Assembly: GCA_029212885.1 (NCBI GenBank)
Contig: JARGPC010000001.1
Location: 248,001-312,000, forward strand
Source of the DNA: Coxiellaceae bacterium
GTDB lineage: Bacteria; Pseudomonadota; Gammaproteobacteria; Coxiellales; Coxiellaceae
Reading direction: 5' to 3'
DNA length: 64,000 bases
A program made the translations under genes and the position numbers. The notes beneath the pieces were generated by a model. That model was not told the DNA's origin, did not search any database, and saw only the letters and a program-made list of their open reading frames with translations. Shown one piece after another: positions 1 to 8,510 of the stretch. Positions within the stretch are counted from its first letter, which is position 1, and each line of letters starts with the position of its first letter.

Positions 1-158
1 GCAGCGCGCAAGCACTACAAATCATTAACCAACAAGCAACAAACGAACACCGCTTAGCCATTGCAGATGATGTTATCCATAACAATGGCACATTAGAACA
101 ACTCAAACAAAAAGTCACTGAGCTCAATCAAAAATACTTATCACTCGCCCAATCCTAG
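1..158 (+). CDS. coaE: Dephospho-CoA kinase, C-terminal fragment
   Basis: Only the last 51 codons are in the window; the reading frame starts at base 3 and stops with TAG at 156-158. The tail reads LAIADDVIHNNGTLEQL and ends in a helix with YLSLAQS. This matches the CoaE C-terminus (E. coli has IADDVIDNNG followed by a similar helix). CoaE phosphorylates the 3'-hydroxyl of dephospho-CoA, the last step of coenzyme A synthesis, in the cytoplasm. The P-loop and the rest of the enzyme lie upstream. In many gammaproteobacteria coaE sits next to zapD; here ggt and a GGDEF-EAL gene separate them. The call rests on the tail motif plus synteny. Confidence 0.85.
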   Translation, partial: SAQALQIINQQATNEHRLAIADDVIHNNGTLEQLKQKVTELNQKYLSLAQS

Positions 159-168
159 GAATTCATCC

Positions 169-1860
169 ATGCGTATTTTTACACTTATTTTAGGTTTATT
201 TATTGCAGTTAATGCTCAAGCAAAATTTTTACCTCCCGCTCAAGGCAAAAATGGTATGGTCGTTAGTGCCGATGCCACCGCCACACACGTTGGCGTTGAT
301 ATTTTGAAACAAGGCGGCAATGCTGTTGATGCCGCCGTTGCGATTGGCTACGCATTAGCCGTCACCCACCCCTGCTGCGGCAATATCGGTGGCGGTGGCT
401 TTATGACACTGCATCTGGCTAATGGTAAAAATGTGTTTATTGATTTTCGTGAAAAAGCACCAGCAGCTATTACACCCAGCCTATTTCTGTTAAAAAACAA
501 AGTCGAGAACAAAAAATTACTGTACGGCTATTTAGGTGTCGGCATCCCTGGAACCGTTATGGGATTAAATACTGCCCTGGAAAAATATGGCAGTATGAAG
601 CTAAAACAAGTCATGGCACCCGCCATTCGCCTAGCCAAAAACGGTCATGTAGTCAGCCAGTATGAAGCAAAACTATATGACAAAGCACAAAAACATTTAT
701 TAACCGACAGCAATGCGCATAACATATTTTTCAAAAACAATAAGCCAGCCAAGCCTCACAGCTTATTAAAACAACCTGAGCTTGCACACACACTGAGAGA
801 AATCAGTCGCCGTGGTTCGGATTATTTCTATAAAGGTCCGATTGCTAAAGAAATTGTGGCCGCCAGCAAGAAAAACGGCGGCGTAATGACCTTAAAAGAT
901 TTCAGCAACTACACTGTTGATGTAACACAACCCATTCGCTGCGATTACCACGGCTACCAGATCTACACAGCCCCACCTCCTGGCTCAGGCGCCACCGTAT
1001 GTGAAATACTCAATATCGTTTCGCCCTACCCACTAAACACATTAGGCTTTCATGCTGCGGTTGGCACTCACTATACGATTGAAGCTATGCGCTACGCTTT
1101 TTATGATCGCAACCGGTACTTAGGCGACCCTGCGTTTGTAAACAACCCGATTAAAAAACTATTATCACCGGCATATACTCAAAAAATCCGTGATCACATC
1201 ACCAAAGATCATGCTGGCAATTCAAAAAAAATGAAAACAGCCACAACACCAGCCAAAGAAAAAATGCAAACCACGCATTATGTTGTTATCGATAAAAATG
1301 GCAATACGGTTTCAACTACCGTGACACTTAACGGCTTTTTTGGAGGTAAAGTAATAGCAGGCGACACCGGCTTCTTTTTAAATAACGAGCTCGATGACTT
1401 TGCTGTCACTACGACACAAGCTAATCAGTTTGGTTTAATACAAGGTAAGGCGAATTTAATTGCTGGCAATAAACGTCCACTGAGCTCAATGAGCCCAACC
1501 ATTGTATTAAATAAACAAGGCCAACCATTTATGGCAGTAGGTGCTGCCGGTGGCTCAACCATTATTACATCTATCGTGCAAACGATTGAGAATAATATTA
1601 ATTATCAAATGAATATTAATGCCGCTGTGAATATGCCGCGCTACCATATGCAGTGGCTACCTGACAGTGTTTTTATGGAGCCGTATACGTTCTCACTCGA
1701 CACGCAACATTTATTAAATAAAATGGGCTACGACTTACAGCCAGGCTTTTTAGGTTTGGAGAAAACCTGGGGGCAGGTGGCTGCATTAACGTCGCGTGAT
1801 GGCATGTTCTATGGCGCCAATGACAATCGACGCCCTGATGGTTTAGCTTTGGGTTACTAA
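169..1860 (+). CDS. ggt: Gamma-glutamyltransferase (periplasmic)
   Basis: Ntn-hydrolase that cleaves glutathione and other gamma-glutamyl compounds, or transfers the gamma-glutamyl group to an acceptor. A signal peptide of about 18 residues (MRIFTLILGLFIAVNAQA) points to the periplasm. The autoprocessing site is visible: TTHYVVIDKNGNTVSTT places the catalytic threonine at about residue 368, the expected N-terminus of the small subunit. Other family motifs are FIDFREKAP (substrate-binding Arg), DTGFFLNNELDDF, PLSSMSPTI and the oxyanion glycines GAAGG. The length, 563 residues, is normal. The ATG at 169 follows an AGGAA about 8 nt upstream. The gene converges with the next one and overlaps its end by 4 bp. 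In host-associated bacteria GGT can supply glutamate or cysteine from host glutathione; that role is inference. Confidence 0.96.
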   Translation: MRIFTLILGLFIAVNAQAKFLPPAQGKNGMVVSADATATHVGVDILKQGGNAVDAAVAIGYALAVTHPCCGNIGGGGFMTLHLANGKNVFIDFREKAPAAITPSLFLLKNKVENKKLLYGYLGVGIPGTVMGLNTALEKYGSMKLKQVMAPAIRLAKNGHVVSQYEAKLYDKAQKHLLTDSNAHNIFFKNNKPAKPHSLLKQPELAHTLREISRRGSDYFYKGPIAKEIVAASKKNGGVMTLKDFSNYTVDVTQPIRCDYHGYQIYTAPPPGSGATVCEILNIVSPYPLNTLGFHAAVGTHYTIEAMRYAFYDRNRYLGDPAFVNNPIKKLLSPAYTQKIRDHITKDHAGNSKKMKTATTPAKEKMQTTHYVVIDKNGNTVSTTVTLNGFFGGKVIAGDTGFFLNNELDDFAVTTTQANQFGLIQGKANLIAGNKRPLSSMSPTIVLNKQGQPFMAVGAAGGSTIITSIVQTIENNINYQMNINAAVNMPRYHMQWLPDSVFMEPYTFSLDTQHLLNKMGYDLQPGFLGLEKTWGQVAALTSRDGMFYGANDNRRPDGLALGY

Positions 1861-3578
1861 TCAGAGCTTGATAGTAAAGCAGCAAAGTCCTCAATCATCA
1901 AGGGTCGACTGCAATAATAACCTTGCACAATATCGCAGTGATTTTTGTGCAAGAACTCCATTTGGTCTTCGGTCTCTATGCCTTCAGCAATGACCTTTAA
2001 TTGTAGGTTAGCTGCCATCGATAAGATGGATTTAACCAAACGCGCATCATTAATATTCGTTGTAACATCCGTAATGAATGAGCGGTCGATCTTAATCGTA
2101 TCAACCGGCAATTTGCGTAAATAACTCAATGACGAGTAACCCGTACCAAAATCATCAATCGCAAATTGAATACCATAATCAGCCAGCATAAATAGATTTT
2201 TCTCTATTAACGCCCCCATCATCAGAGCGCTTTCAGTCAATTCAAAACTAAATTGCTTCGGTGTTACTTTATATTTATCCATCATCTCTTTAACAGCTTG
2301 CGCGAAACCTTCAGCTTCTAATTGCTTGGCCGATAAATTAATCACTAGCTTACATGGATTTTTAACCAACTCCGCTGACACAATTTTTTGAAATACACTT
2401 TCAATCAGCCAATGCCCTACGGCATGTATCATGCCACTTTGCTCAGCAAGCGGAATAAACTCAACCGGGCTAACAATGCCAACGTCAGGTCGATCCCAAC
2501 GCATCAATACTTCTGCTCCCACTAACACTCGATCCTTCAGTCGGTACTGTGGCTGATACAACAAAAACAACTCATCGTTTTGTATGGCTAAGCGCATCGC
2601 ATTTTCTAAACGCAAGTCAGCATAAAAAGCTTTATTGACTGACTCAGTATAATACCGCCAACCATTGCCCCCTTCTTTTTTAGCACGGTACATGGCTATA
2701 TCTACGTGGCTCATCAGTTCTGCTAACGAGGTTCCAGCGATTGGGTAACACACCACACCAATACTTACTGTGATGCGCACTTCATGATCGTCAATATAAA
2801 ACGGCGCATCAAATAAAGACGCTAACTCCTCGGCTTTATGTCCGGCCACTTGATTGGAAGGCAGCTCTGCCATAATAATAGTGAATTCATCACCGCCTGG
2901 GCGCGATAAAAAATCATTCTCACGCATAGCACCATTAATACGCTCAGCAACTTGCTGAATTAATTGATCACCTGCCACATGGCCCAAGGTGCCATTCACT
3001 TCTTTAAAGTCATCCAAATCGATTAACAATACGGCAAATATGGCATCATCATGAGATTTTTCATAATGATCAACCAATCGATTTAACTCGTATTCGAACG
3101 CAACACGGGAATGCAGCTCAGTTAAAAAATCGGTATTTAATTGATGGGCCAGCTGGTAACTTTGATGTGCAGTATCCGCCATTAATTGAGCCGTCTCAAT
3201 GCAGTTCGTAATGGTTTGCTTTAAATGCAATGTGCTGCTCGACTGCCGCGGAAAAAACGCACTGGGCTGATGTCCCAATGAAGCAATTGCTTCCGCTTGT
3301 TGCTCCGAATCAGTAATCACTACCATTGGTGTAAAGCGTTCCGGATAAGCGTGATTAAAATCAGCTATCCAGTCCACAGCGCTGCGCTCATTTAATGCAT
3401 ACGCCAACACAATACAGCTCGGTTTAATTTCATCGATCAGCGCTTGCGTGCTGGCATCATCAACACCCAACAGCAACTGCCAATCTAACCCATCAGGCAG
3501 ATCCCCTAACAACTGCCTAACTGCTGCACACGCTTGTTCAGACTGTGCGACAATAAGAATGACTGGGTGACGCGCCAT
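1857..3578 (-). CDS. Receiver-like/GGDEF/EAL cyclic-di-GMP protein
   Basis: Predicted to make and/or degrade cyclic di-GMP in the cytoplasm. The 573 residues divide into an N-terminal receiver-like region (about 1-125; hydrophobic strand VILIVA at the start, but no clear phosphoacceptor pattern), a GGDEF domain (about 150-310) with an intact RPGGDEF active loop, and an EAL domain (about 320-570). The EAL signature is EVL here; ELTES, DDFGTGYSSL, IKIDRSFI and AEGIET are retained, so both catalytic sites look complete. No membrane segment is seen, so the protein should be soluble. It stands alone, convergent with ggt and divergent from zapD. Which activity dominates cannot be told from sequence. 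Confidence 0.9.
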   Translation of the reverse strand: MARHPVILIVAQSEQACAAVRQLLGDLPDGLDWQLLLGVDDASTQALIDEIKPSCIVLAYALNERSAVDWIADFNHAYPERFTPMVVITDSEQQAEAIASLGHQPSAFFPRQSSSTLHLKQTITNCIETAQLMADTAHQSYQLAHQLNTDFLTELHSRVAFEYELNRLVDHYEKSHDDAIFAVLLIDLDDFKEVNGTLGHVAGDQLIQQVAERINGAMRENDFLSRPGGDEFTIIMAELPSNQVAGHKAEELASLFDAPFYIDDHEVRITVSIGVVCYPIAGTSLAELMSHVDIAMYRAKKEGGNGWRYYTESVNKAFYADLRLENAMRLAIQNDELFLLYQPQYRLKDRVLVGAEVLMRWDRPDVGIVSPVEFIPLAEQSGMIHAVGHWLIESVFQKIVSAELVKNPCKLVINLSAKQLEAEGFAQAVKEMMDKYKVTPKQFSFELTESALMMGALIEKNLFMLADYGIQFAIDDFGTGYSSLSYLRKLPVDTIKIDRSFITDVTTNINDARLVKSILSMAANLQLKVIAEGIETEDQMEFLHKNHCDIVQGYYCSRPLMIEDFAALLSSSD

Positions 3579-3660
3579 GGAATGCTCTTTTTTAAATCAG
3601 AACTTATATTATACCGTAGGTTTGCGCAGTATGATAACATAACGCAAAGGAGTGAACCGA

Positions 3661-4476
3661 ATGACTGAAGTGAACAGCACAATCCGCTTTCAAACACAAT
3701 GCACCACCGACTGCATTGTTTATGAACAACCGTTAAATGAAACTTTTCGCCTGTGTCTGCGGTTAGAATATTTGTTTAATCAGTTTGATGCTGCCTTGGC
3801 GCATGTGCAATACAGCGAAGACCAAATGGCAATGCAATCGCTGATGAAACTGTTAAGCGCCATCGATCGGCCGGATCTAAAATCAAAAATCACCCAAGCA
3901 CTGAGCCAACAAGCCACCACACTGGGGCAACTGGAACAGTTCCCTCAAGTCAACAAAGCACAACTATACGATATACTCGGTCAACTCGATAGCTTGCTCA
4001 ATCAACTGCATCATACACAGTGCAAGATTGGTGACAGCTTACGCCACCATCCATTTTTGAATCAAATCTATAGTCACATCAATAATCCCGCTGGCTTGTG
4101 CCCATTTTCTGTGCCAGCTTACGCTCTATGGCGCAGCAAACCTGCCGATATTCGTGTCACGCATTTAAAACAATGGGTGAACGAATTTCGCGTGATCAAA
4201 CAGGCGGTTGAATTAATTCTTCAATTAACCCGCGAAAGCACGCCAAGCAAAAAAGTGATGGTCAGTGATGGCTTCCATAATCAAGCGTTAGACGCCAACA
4301 TGCCATGCCAATTAGTACGCATTAACCTGCCGACACGTTTAGATATATACCCTGAAATCAGCGTGGGCAAACACCACCTGTCAGTACGTTTTATGCAAAT
4401 GGATTATATCGCCGGCACCCCCAGCCAACAATACAAAGCAGCATTTGAACTTAGCTTGACGTGCTGCAAGCTTTAA
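3661..4476 (+). CDS. zapD: Cell division protein ZapD (FtsZ-bundling)
   Basis: ZapD (YacF, DUF1342) cross-links FtsZ protofilaments at the Z-ring. Family signatures are present: YEQPLNETFRLCLRLEYLF near the N-terminus, CPFSVPAYALW in the middle, and YPEISVGKHHLSVRFM near the C-terminus. With the ATG at 3661 the protein has 271 residues. This start is preferred over an in-frame GTG at 3652 because AAAGGAG lies about 9 nt before the ATG and would abut the GTG. The 3' end overlaps convergent mutT by 26 bp. The coaE/zapD/mutT/secA grouping is conserved in gammaproteobacteria; yacG, often next to zapD, is not seen here. Confidence 0.94.
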   Translation: MTEVNSTIRFQTQCTTDCIVYEQPLNETFRLCLRLEYLFNQFDAALAHVQYSEDQMAMQSLMKLLSAIDRPDLKSKITQALSQQATTLGQLEQFPQVNKAQLYDILGQLDSLLNQLHHTQCKIGDSLRHHPFLNQIYSHINNPAGLCPFSVPAYALWRSKPADIRVTHLKQWVNEFRVIKQAVELILQLTRESTPSKKVMVSDGFHNQALDANMPCQLVRINLPTRLDIYPEISVGKHHLSVRFMQMDYIAGTPSQQYKAAFELSLTCCKL

Positions 4477-4852
4477 GCGCCTGAATGATTTTATGATTGG
4501 CCTCTAATACACGAACCGTATCAATCTCTGCTAACGCCACCCATTGCATCGCCTGATTCTCTAACGGTTTTAGCTCACCACTGTATTGACTGACCACTAA
4601 CACGTGCAATTCAACTGCATAATTTATATATTGGTGCTGCAAAGTAATTAGCGGCTTAGCACTGTCAACAGTGATCGCCACCTCCTCTTTGAACTCACGA
4701 CATAAAGCCTGATAAGGCGATTCGCCCGCTTCGATTTTGCCACCTGGAAACTCCCAAAAACCAGCATAGTCTTTATCGTCAGGTCGTTGTGTCATCAGCA
4801 CTTGCTGCTCACTACCGATGATCACACCAACAGCTACTTGAATCAGTTGCAT
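4451..4852 (-). CDS. mutT: 8-oxo-dGTP diphosphatase MutT (Nudix)
   Basis: Sanitises the nucleotide pool by hydrolysing 8-oxo-dGTP, preventing A:T to C:G transversions. The 133-residue length is typical. The Nudix box runs from about residue 37: GGKIEAGE, then REFKEE at 52-57. The metal-binding glutamates 53, 56 and 57 are present. The box's last glycine (GX5EX7REUXEEXGU) is alanine 59, a minor departure. The start has AGGAG about 8 nt upstream on the minus strand. The gene faces zapD with a 26-bp 3' overlap and lies downstream of secA and tRNA-Ser on the same strand as secA. Confidence 0.92.
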   Translation of the reverse strand: MQLIQVAVGVIIGSEQQVLMTQRPDDKDYAGFWEFPGGKIEAGESPYQALCREFKEEVAITVDSAKPLITLQHQYINYAVELHVLVVSQYSGELKPLENQAMQWVALAEIDTVRVLEANHKIIQALKACSTSS

Positions 4853-4981
4853 ATTTTATGCTCCTATTACTCCTAAACGCAACTACCAACAAAATAGTCA
4901 CGTCCATTCAGATTGCGTAATTTGTTCAATTCAGGTAATCTTACGCCCCAGAGCTGTGGTCAACCAGTTCTTGCTATATCC

Positions 4982-5071
4982 GGAGAGGTGCCTGAGTGGC
5001 TGAAAGGGCTCGCCTGGAAAGTGAGTGTATGTTAACGCATACCGAGGGTTCGAATCCCTCCTTCTCCGCCA
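4982..5071 (+). tRNA. tRNA-Ser (anticodon GGA)
   Basis: A 90-nt class II tRNA with a genomically encoded CCA end. The acceptor arm GGAGAGG (4982-4988) pairs with CTTCTCC (5061-5067), including one G-T pair, followed by discriminator G and CCA at 5069-5071. The anticodon arm CTCGC-CTGGAAA-GTGAG carries GGA, which reads UCC and UCU. The long variable arm (TGTATGTTAACGCATA) and the T-loop GTTCGAATC are typical of tRNA-Ser. It lies between mutT and secA on the opposite strand to both. Confidence 0.97.
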
Positions 5072-5120
5072 AACTAAACAAGCACTTAATCACACTGCAC
5101 CAGCGCGCAGCTCGTCATGA

Positions 5121-7871
5121 CTAGCTGAGCGCACCGTGGCATTGCTTATATTTCTTACCTGAACCGCACGGACAAGGATCATTACGACCCACTTTCGGCG
5201 TATCGCGTACAAACGGTTTAGTTTGCTGCTCATCACCCTCTTCATCCGTCTCAAAGCCGCCAACAGTAGCTGGCTCCGGTTGACGCAAAGCTAAATCATC
5301 GTGCTGATAATTTAACGTCATCGTTGGTTGCTCAATGGGAGGTGGCTCATTAGAAAATTGCACACGCGCCAATGTAGCTACCACTTCGTATTTAATTTTT
5401 GATAATAACTCACCAAACATATCAAACGACTCGCGCTTGTATTCTTGCGCTGGGTTCTTTTGCGCAAAACCACGCAAGTGAATCCCCTTACGCAAGTGAT
5501 CCATCGCTGCTAAATGATCACGCCAATGGTTATCGATGACTTGTAACACTAATGATTTTTCAATATCACGCAATACGGCTGGATCTTCTAATTCTGCTTC
5601 TTTATCGTAATAAGCTTTATCTACCGCAGCAAACACGCGCTCATGTATCACTTCTTCATTGCATGCTTCTTCTTCGTCTAACCACTTCTGAATTGGAAGC
5701 TCTAAACTGAATTCGTCTTTTAGCTGTTGCGTTAAACCACCAATATCCCATTCTTCTTGCATACTTTGTTCTGGCATACAAGCATTGACCATATCTTCAA
5801 CCGCAACTTTACGCATATTCGCAATAATGTCTTCAACTGACTCTGACTCCATCAATTGGCGACGCTGGTTATACACCACCTTACGCTGATCATTCGCCAC
5901 GTCATCGTATTCCAATAATTGCTTACGCATATCAAAGTTCATGCCTTCCACACGGCGCTGTGCATTTTCAATCGCGCTGTTTAACCATTTATGCTGAATC
6001 ATTTCGCCTTCTTTAACACCCAGCTTAGTCATGATGGAGTGCATACGATCCGCCGCAAAAATACGTAACAGGCTATCATCGAGTGATAAGTAAAATTGCG
6101 ATGAACCTGGATCACCTTGCCGACCAGAACGACCACGCAACTGGTTATCGATTCGACGTGACTCATTACGCTCCGTACCACAAACATGCAAACCACCGGC
6201 AGCAATCACTGCATCATGCACTTTCTGCCACTCTTCGCGCATTGTATTTTTTTGTTCATCAGTCGCATCTTCTGGCAATTCAGCAATATCCACCTCTATA
6301 TTGCCGCCCAATACAATATCGGTACCACGACCCGCCATATTGGTAGCAACTGTTATTGCCCCAGGACGACCTGCTTGCGCAATAATTTTCGCTTCACGTT
6401 CGTGGTTTTTCGCATTCAACACTTCGTGCTTTAGCTTTGCCTTATTTAATAACTGCGAAACAATTTCTGACGACTCCACCGAAGCCGTCCCCACCAATAC
6501 TGGCTGACCTTTATCACGACACGCCTTAATTTCTTCAATAATCGCTTGGTATTTATCATTATTATTTAAGAAAATTTGATCCGTACGATCATCACGCACC
6601 ATCGGCTTATTGGTTGGCACCACCGCCACCTCTAAACCGTAAATCTTTTGCAACTCAAACGCTTCCGTATCGGCCGTACCTGTCATACCGGATAGCTTGT
6701 TATATAAACGGAAATAATTCTGGAAAGTAATGGTTGCCAAGGTTTGGTTTTCCATCTGCACTTGCACGCCTTCTTTAGCTTCTACCGCTTGATGCAAGCC
6801 ATCAGACCAACGACGACCATCCATCAAACGACCGGTGTGTTCATCAACAATTACCACCTCATCATCTTTTACCACATAATCAACATCACGATGAAACAAG
6901 CTATGCGCGCGCATCGAAGCACTTAAATAATGCATCAAAGTAACATTGCTAAAGTCATATAAACTCGAGCCTTGCTTCATTAAACCATTAGCTAGCATCA
7001 GCTCTTCAACCTTCTGGTGGCCTTGTTCCGTTAAATGCGCTTGCTTGGTTTTTTCATCAGCATAAAAATCGCCGCGTGCTTCGTCAGCAATTTGCTTCTC
7101 GCCGGTAACATCGTCTTCTTCGACTTGTCGCTTTAAGGTCGGCACCAACTTATTAATTTTTTCATACAAGTCTGACATCTCATCGACTTGACCGGAAATA
7201 ATTAGCGGTGTTCTCGCCTCATCAATCAAAATCGAATCAACCTCATCGATCACAGCAAAGTTTAATGGACGCTGCACCAATTGATCTTGGCTAAACGCCA
7301 TATTGTCACGCAAATAATCAAAACCGAATTCATTATTGGTACCGTAAGTCACATCCGCCGCATAGGCTTCTTGTTTCGCCGCTTGATCCATATTGGTCAA
7401 GTTGACCCCTACTGATATATCTAGGAAATCATAAATCGGCATCATCCACTCAGCATCACGCTTAGCCAAGTAATCATTCACCGTCACCAAATGCACGCCT
7501 TTACCACTCAATGCATTCAAATACACCGGCAATGTTGACATCAGGGTTTTACCTTCACCGGTACGCATCTCAGCTGCCTTGCCATAATGCAACACCATGC
7601 CACCAATCATCTGTACATCAAAGTGACGCATACCCAATGTGCGTTGACTGACTTCACGCACCACTGCAAACGCTTCTGGCAACAAGTCATCTAAAGTCTC
7701 ACCAGCCGATAAGCGCTGCTTAAACTCAGCCGTTTTAGCTTTGAGTTGTTCATCAGACAATGCCTGCATATCCGCTTCAAACGCATTAATGCGCTGCACT
7801 TGTTTACGGTATTGACGCAACAGTCGCTCATTACGACTACCAAATACTTTCTTTAACATCTTGCTCAGCAT
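5121..7871 (-). CDS. secA: Preprotein translocase ATPase SecA
   Basis: Motor ATPase that drives unfolded preproteins through SecYEG. The 916 residues begin [14 protein letters not shown], aligning with the E. coli start. Walker A is GEGKT with K108, the same position as in E. coli, and the DEAD-like Walker B is VIDEVD. The NBD2 region shows GRGTDI and [11 protein letters not shown]. The C-terminal zinc tail [14 protein letters not shown] (SecB/lipid-binding) is intact. The start is set by homology; upstream GAAGAG is a weak ribosome site. It is the likely exporter of the secreted RCC1, GGT and LpoA proteins in this window. In relatives it follows lpxC directly; here it is displaced by the 8254-14446 insertion. 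Confidence 0.98.
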   Translation of the reverse strand: MLSKMLKKVFGSRNERLLRQYRKQVQRINAFEADMQALSDEQLKAKTAEFKQRLSAGETLDDLLPEAFAVVREVSQRTLGMRHFDVQMIGGMVLHYGKAAEMRTGEGKTLMSTLPVYLNALSGKGVHLVTVNDYLAKRDAEWMMPIYDFLDISVGVNLTNMDQAAKQEAYAADVTYGTNNEFGFDYLRDNMAFSQDQLVQRPLNFAVIDEVDSILIDEARTPLIISGQVDEMSDLYEKINKLVPTLKRQVEEDDVTGEKQIADEARGDFYADEKTKQAHLTEQGHQKVEELMLANGLMKQGSSLYDFSNVTLMHYLSASMRAHSLFHRDVDYVVKDDEVVIVDEHTGRLMDGRRWSDGLHQAVEAKEGVQVQMENQTLATITFQNYFRLYNKLSGMTGTADTEAFELQKIYGLEVAVVPTNKPMVRDDRTDQIFLNNNDKYQAIIEEIKACRDKGQPVLVGTASVESSEIVSQLLNKAKLKHEVLNAKNHEREAKIIAQAGRPGAITVATNMAGRGTDIVLGGNIEVDIAELPEDATDEQKNTMREEWQKVHDAVIAAGGLHVCGTERNESRRIDNQLRGRSGRQGDPGSSQFYLSLDDSLLRIFAADRMHSIMTKLGVKEGEMIQHKWLNSAIENAQRRVEGMNFDMRKQLLEYDDVANDQRKVVYNQRRQLMESESVEDIIANMRKVAVEDMVNACMPEQSMQEEWDIGGLTQQLKDEFSLELPIQKWLDEEEACNEEVIHERVFAAVDKAYYDKEAELEDPAVLRDIEKSLVLQVIDNHWRDHLAAMDHLRKGIHLRGFAQKNPAQEYKRESFDMFGELLSKIKYEVVATLARVQFSNEPPPIEQPTMTLNYQHDDLALRQPEPATVGGFETDEEGDEQQTKPFVRDTPKVGRNDPCPCGSGKKYKQCHGALS

Positions 7872-7935
7872 ATGTCTCTTCAGTTACCATTGGTTAAACA
7901 CGGTGGAACGGGCATTTTCTCATAGATTCAAGCCA

Positions 7936-8253
7936 ATGCAAAATAATAATAAAGACATAAAAGATCCACAGTCTCTCGATAACATCTTAGATAAACCTAA
8001 GACACGATTGTCGTGGCTGCTGAATAAGGCAAAACGTATACAACAGCTTGATGCGCTATTACGTGAAATTTTAGAACCCCCCTTAAATCAACACTGCCAA
8101 GTAATGAACATCCATGAGCGCGTTGCTGTTATTGCCGCTGATAACGCCACCTGGGCCACCAAGATCCGCTACCAGCAACGCGACATTATTAATCGCCTGC
8201 ATTTTCATCAGCAGTGGTACTTTATTCAGCAACTAGAAATCAAAGTGCGCTAA
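7936..8253 (+). CDS. dciA: DciA-like replicative helicase-loading protein (DUF721)
   Basis: A 105-residue DUF721 protein. DciA is the ancestral bacterial loader/partner of the replicative helicase DnaB. The diagnostic core is near the middle and C-terminus: LVVIAAD-type strand (VAVIAADNATWATKIRYQ), matching the family 'sAaWatrLRyq' signature, followed by an isoleucine/leucine-rich helix. In many gammaproteobacteria DUF721 lies between lpxC and secA, as here. The reading frame is open back to 7861, but the ATG at 7936 is favoured because earlier starts overlap the secA start region and add non-homologous sequence. No strong ribosome site is seen, so the start is uncertain. It is divergent from secA. 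Confidence 0.75.
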   Translation: MQNNNKDIKDPQSLDNILDKPKTRLSWLLNKAKRIQQLDALLREILEPPLNQHCQVMNIHERVAVIAADNATWATKIRYQQRDIINRLHFHQQWYFIQQLEIKVR

Positions 8254-8280
8254 CCGGCCATATAAGAAGCCCCCCCAGCT

Positions 8281-8335
8281 TTGTCATCCCGGCCCCAAAA
8301 CTTTGTCATCCCGGCCCCCGAGCCCGGACCCAGTC
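8281..8335. repeat. REP-like palindromes in 8254-8510 spacer
   Basis: Two adjacent copies of the window-wide repeat core TTGTCATCCCGGCCCC. The second continues into CGAGCCCGGACCCAG, making an imperfect hairpin. The rest of the 257-nt spacer is AT-rich with no recognisable gene; it probably carries the promoter of the 987-residue gene, but I could not assign boxes. Confidence 0.8.
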
Positions 8336-8510
8336 AAAAAACCTTACACCATAAACACAACACACTGATTTTTTTGTTATTTCTACCTAAATATATGTTT
8401 GATTCATATACACCTTAACTACGTTACTCCGCCAGGAAAAGCTAATAATTCATTAATCCTATTAATTTAGAATGACAAATATAAATTAATATATTTGTGG
8501 ATTTATAGCT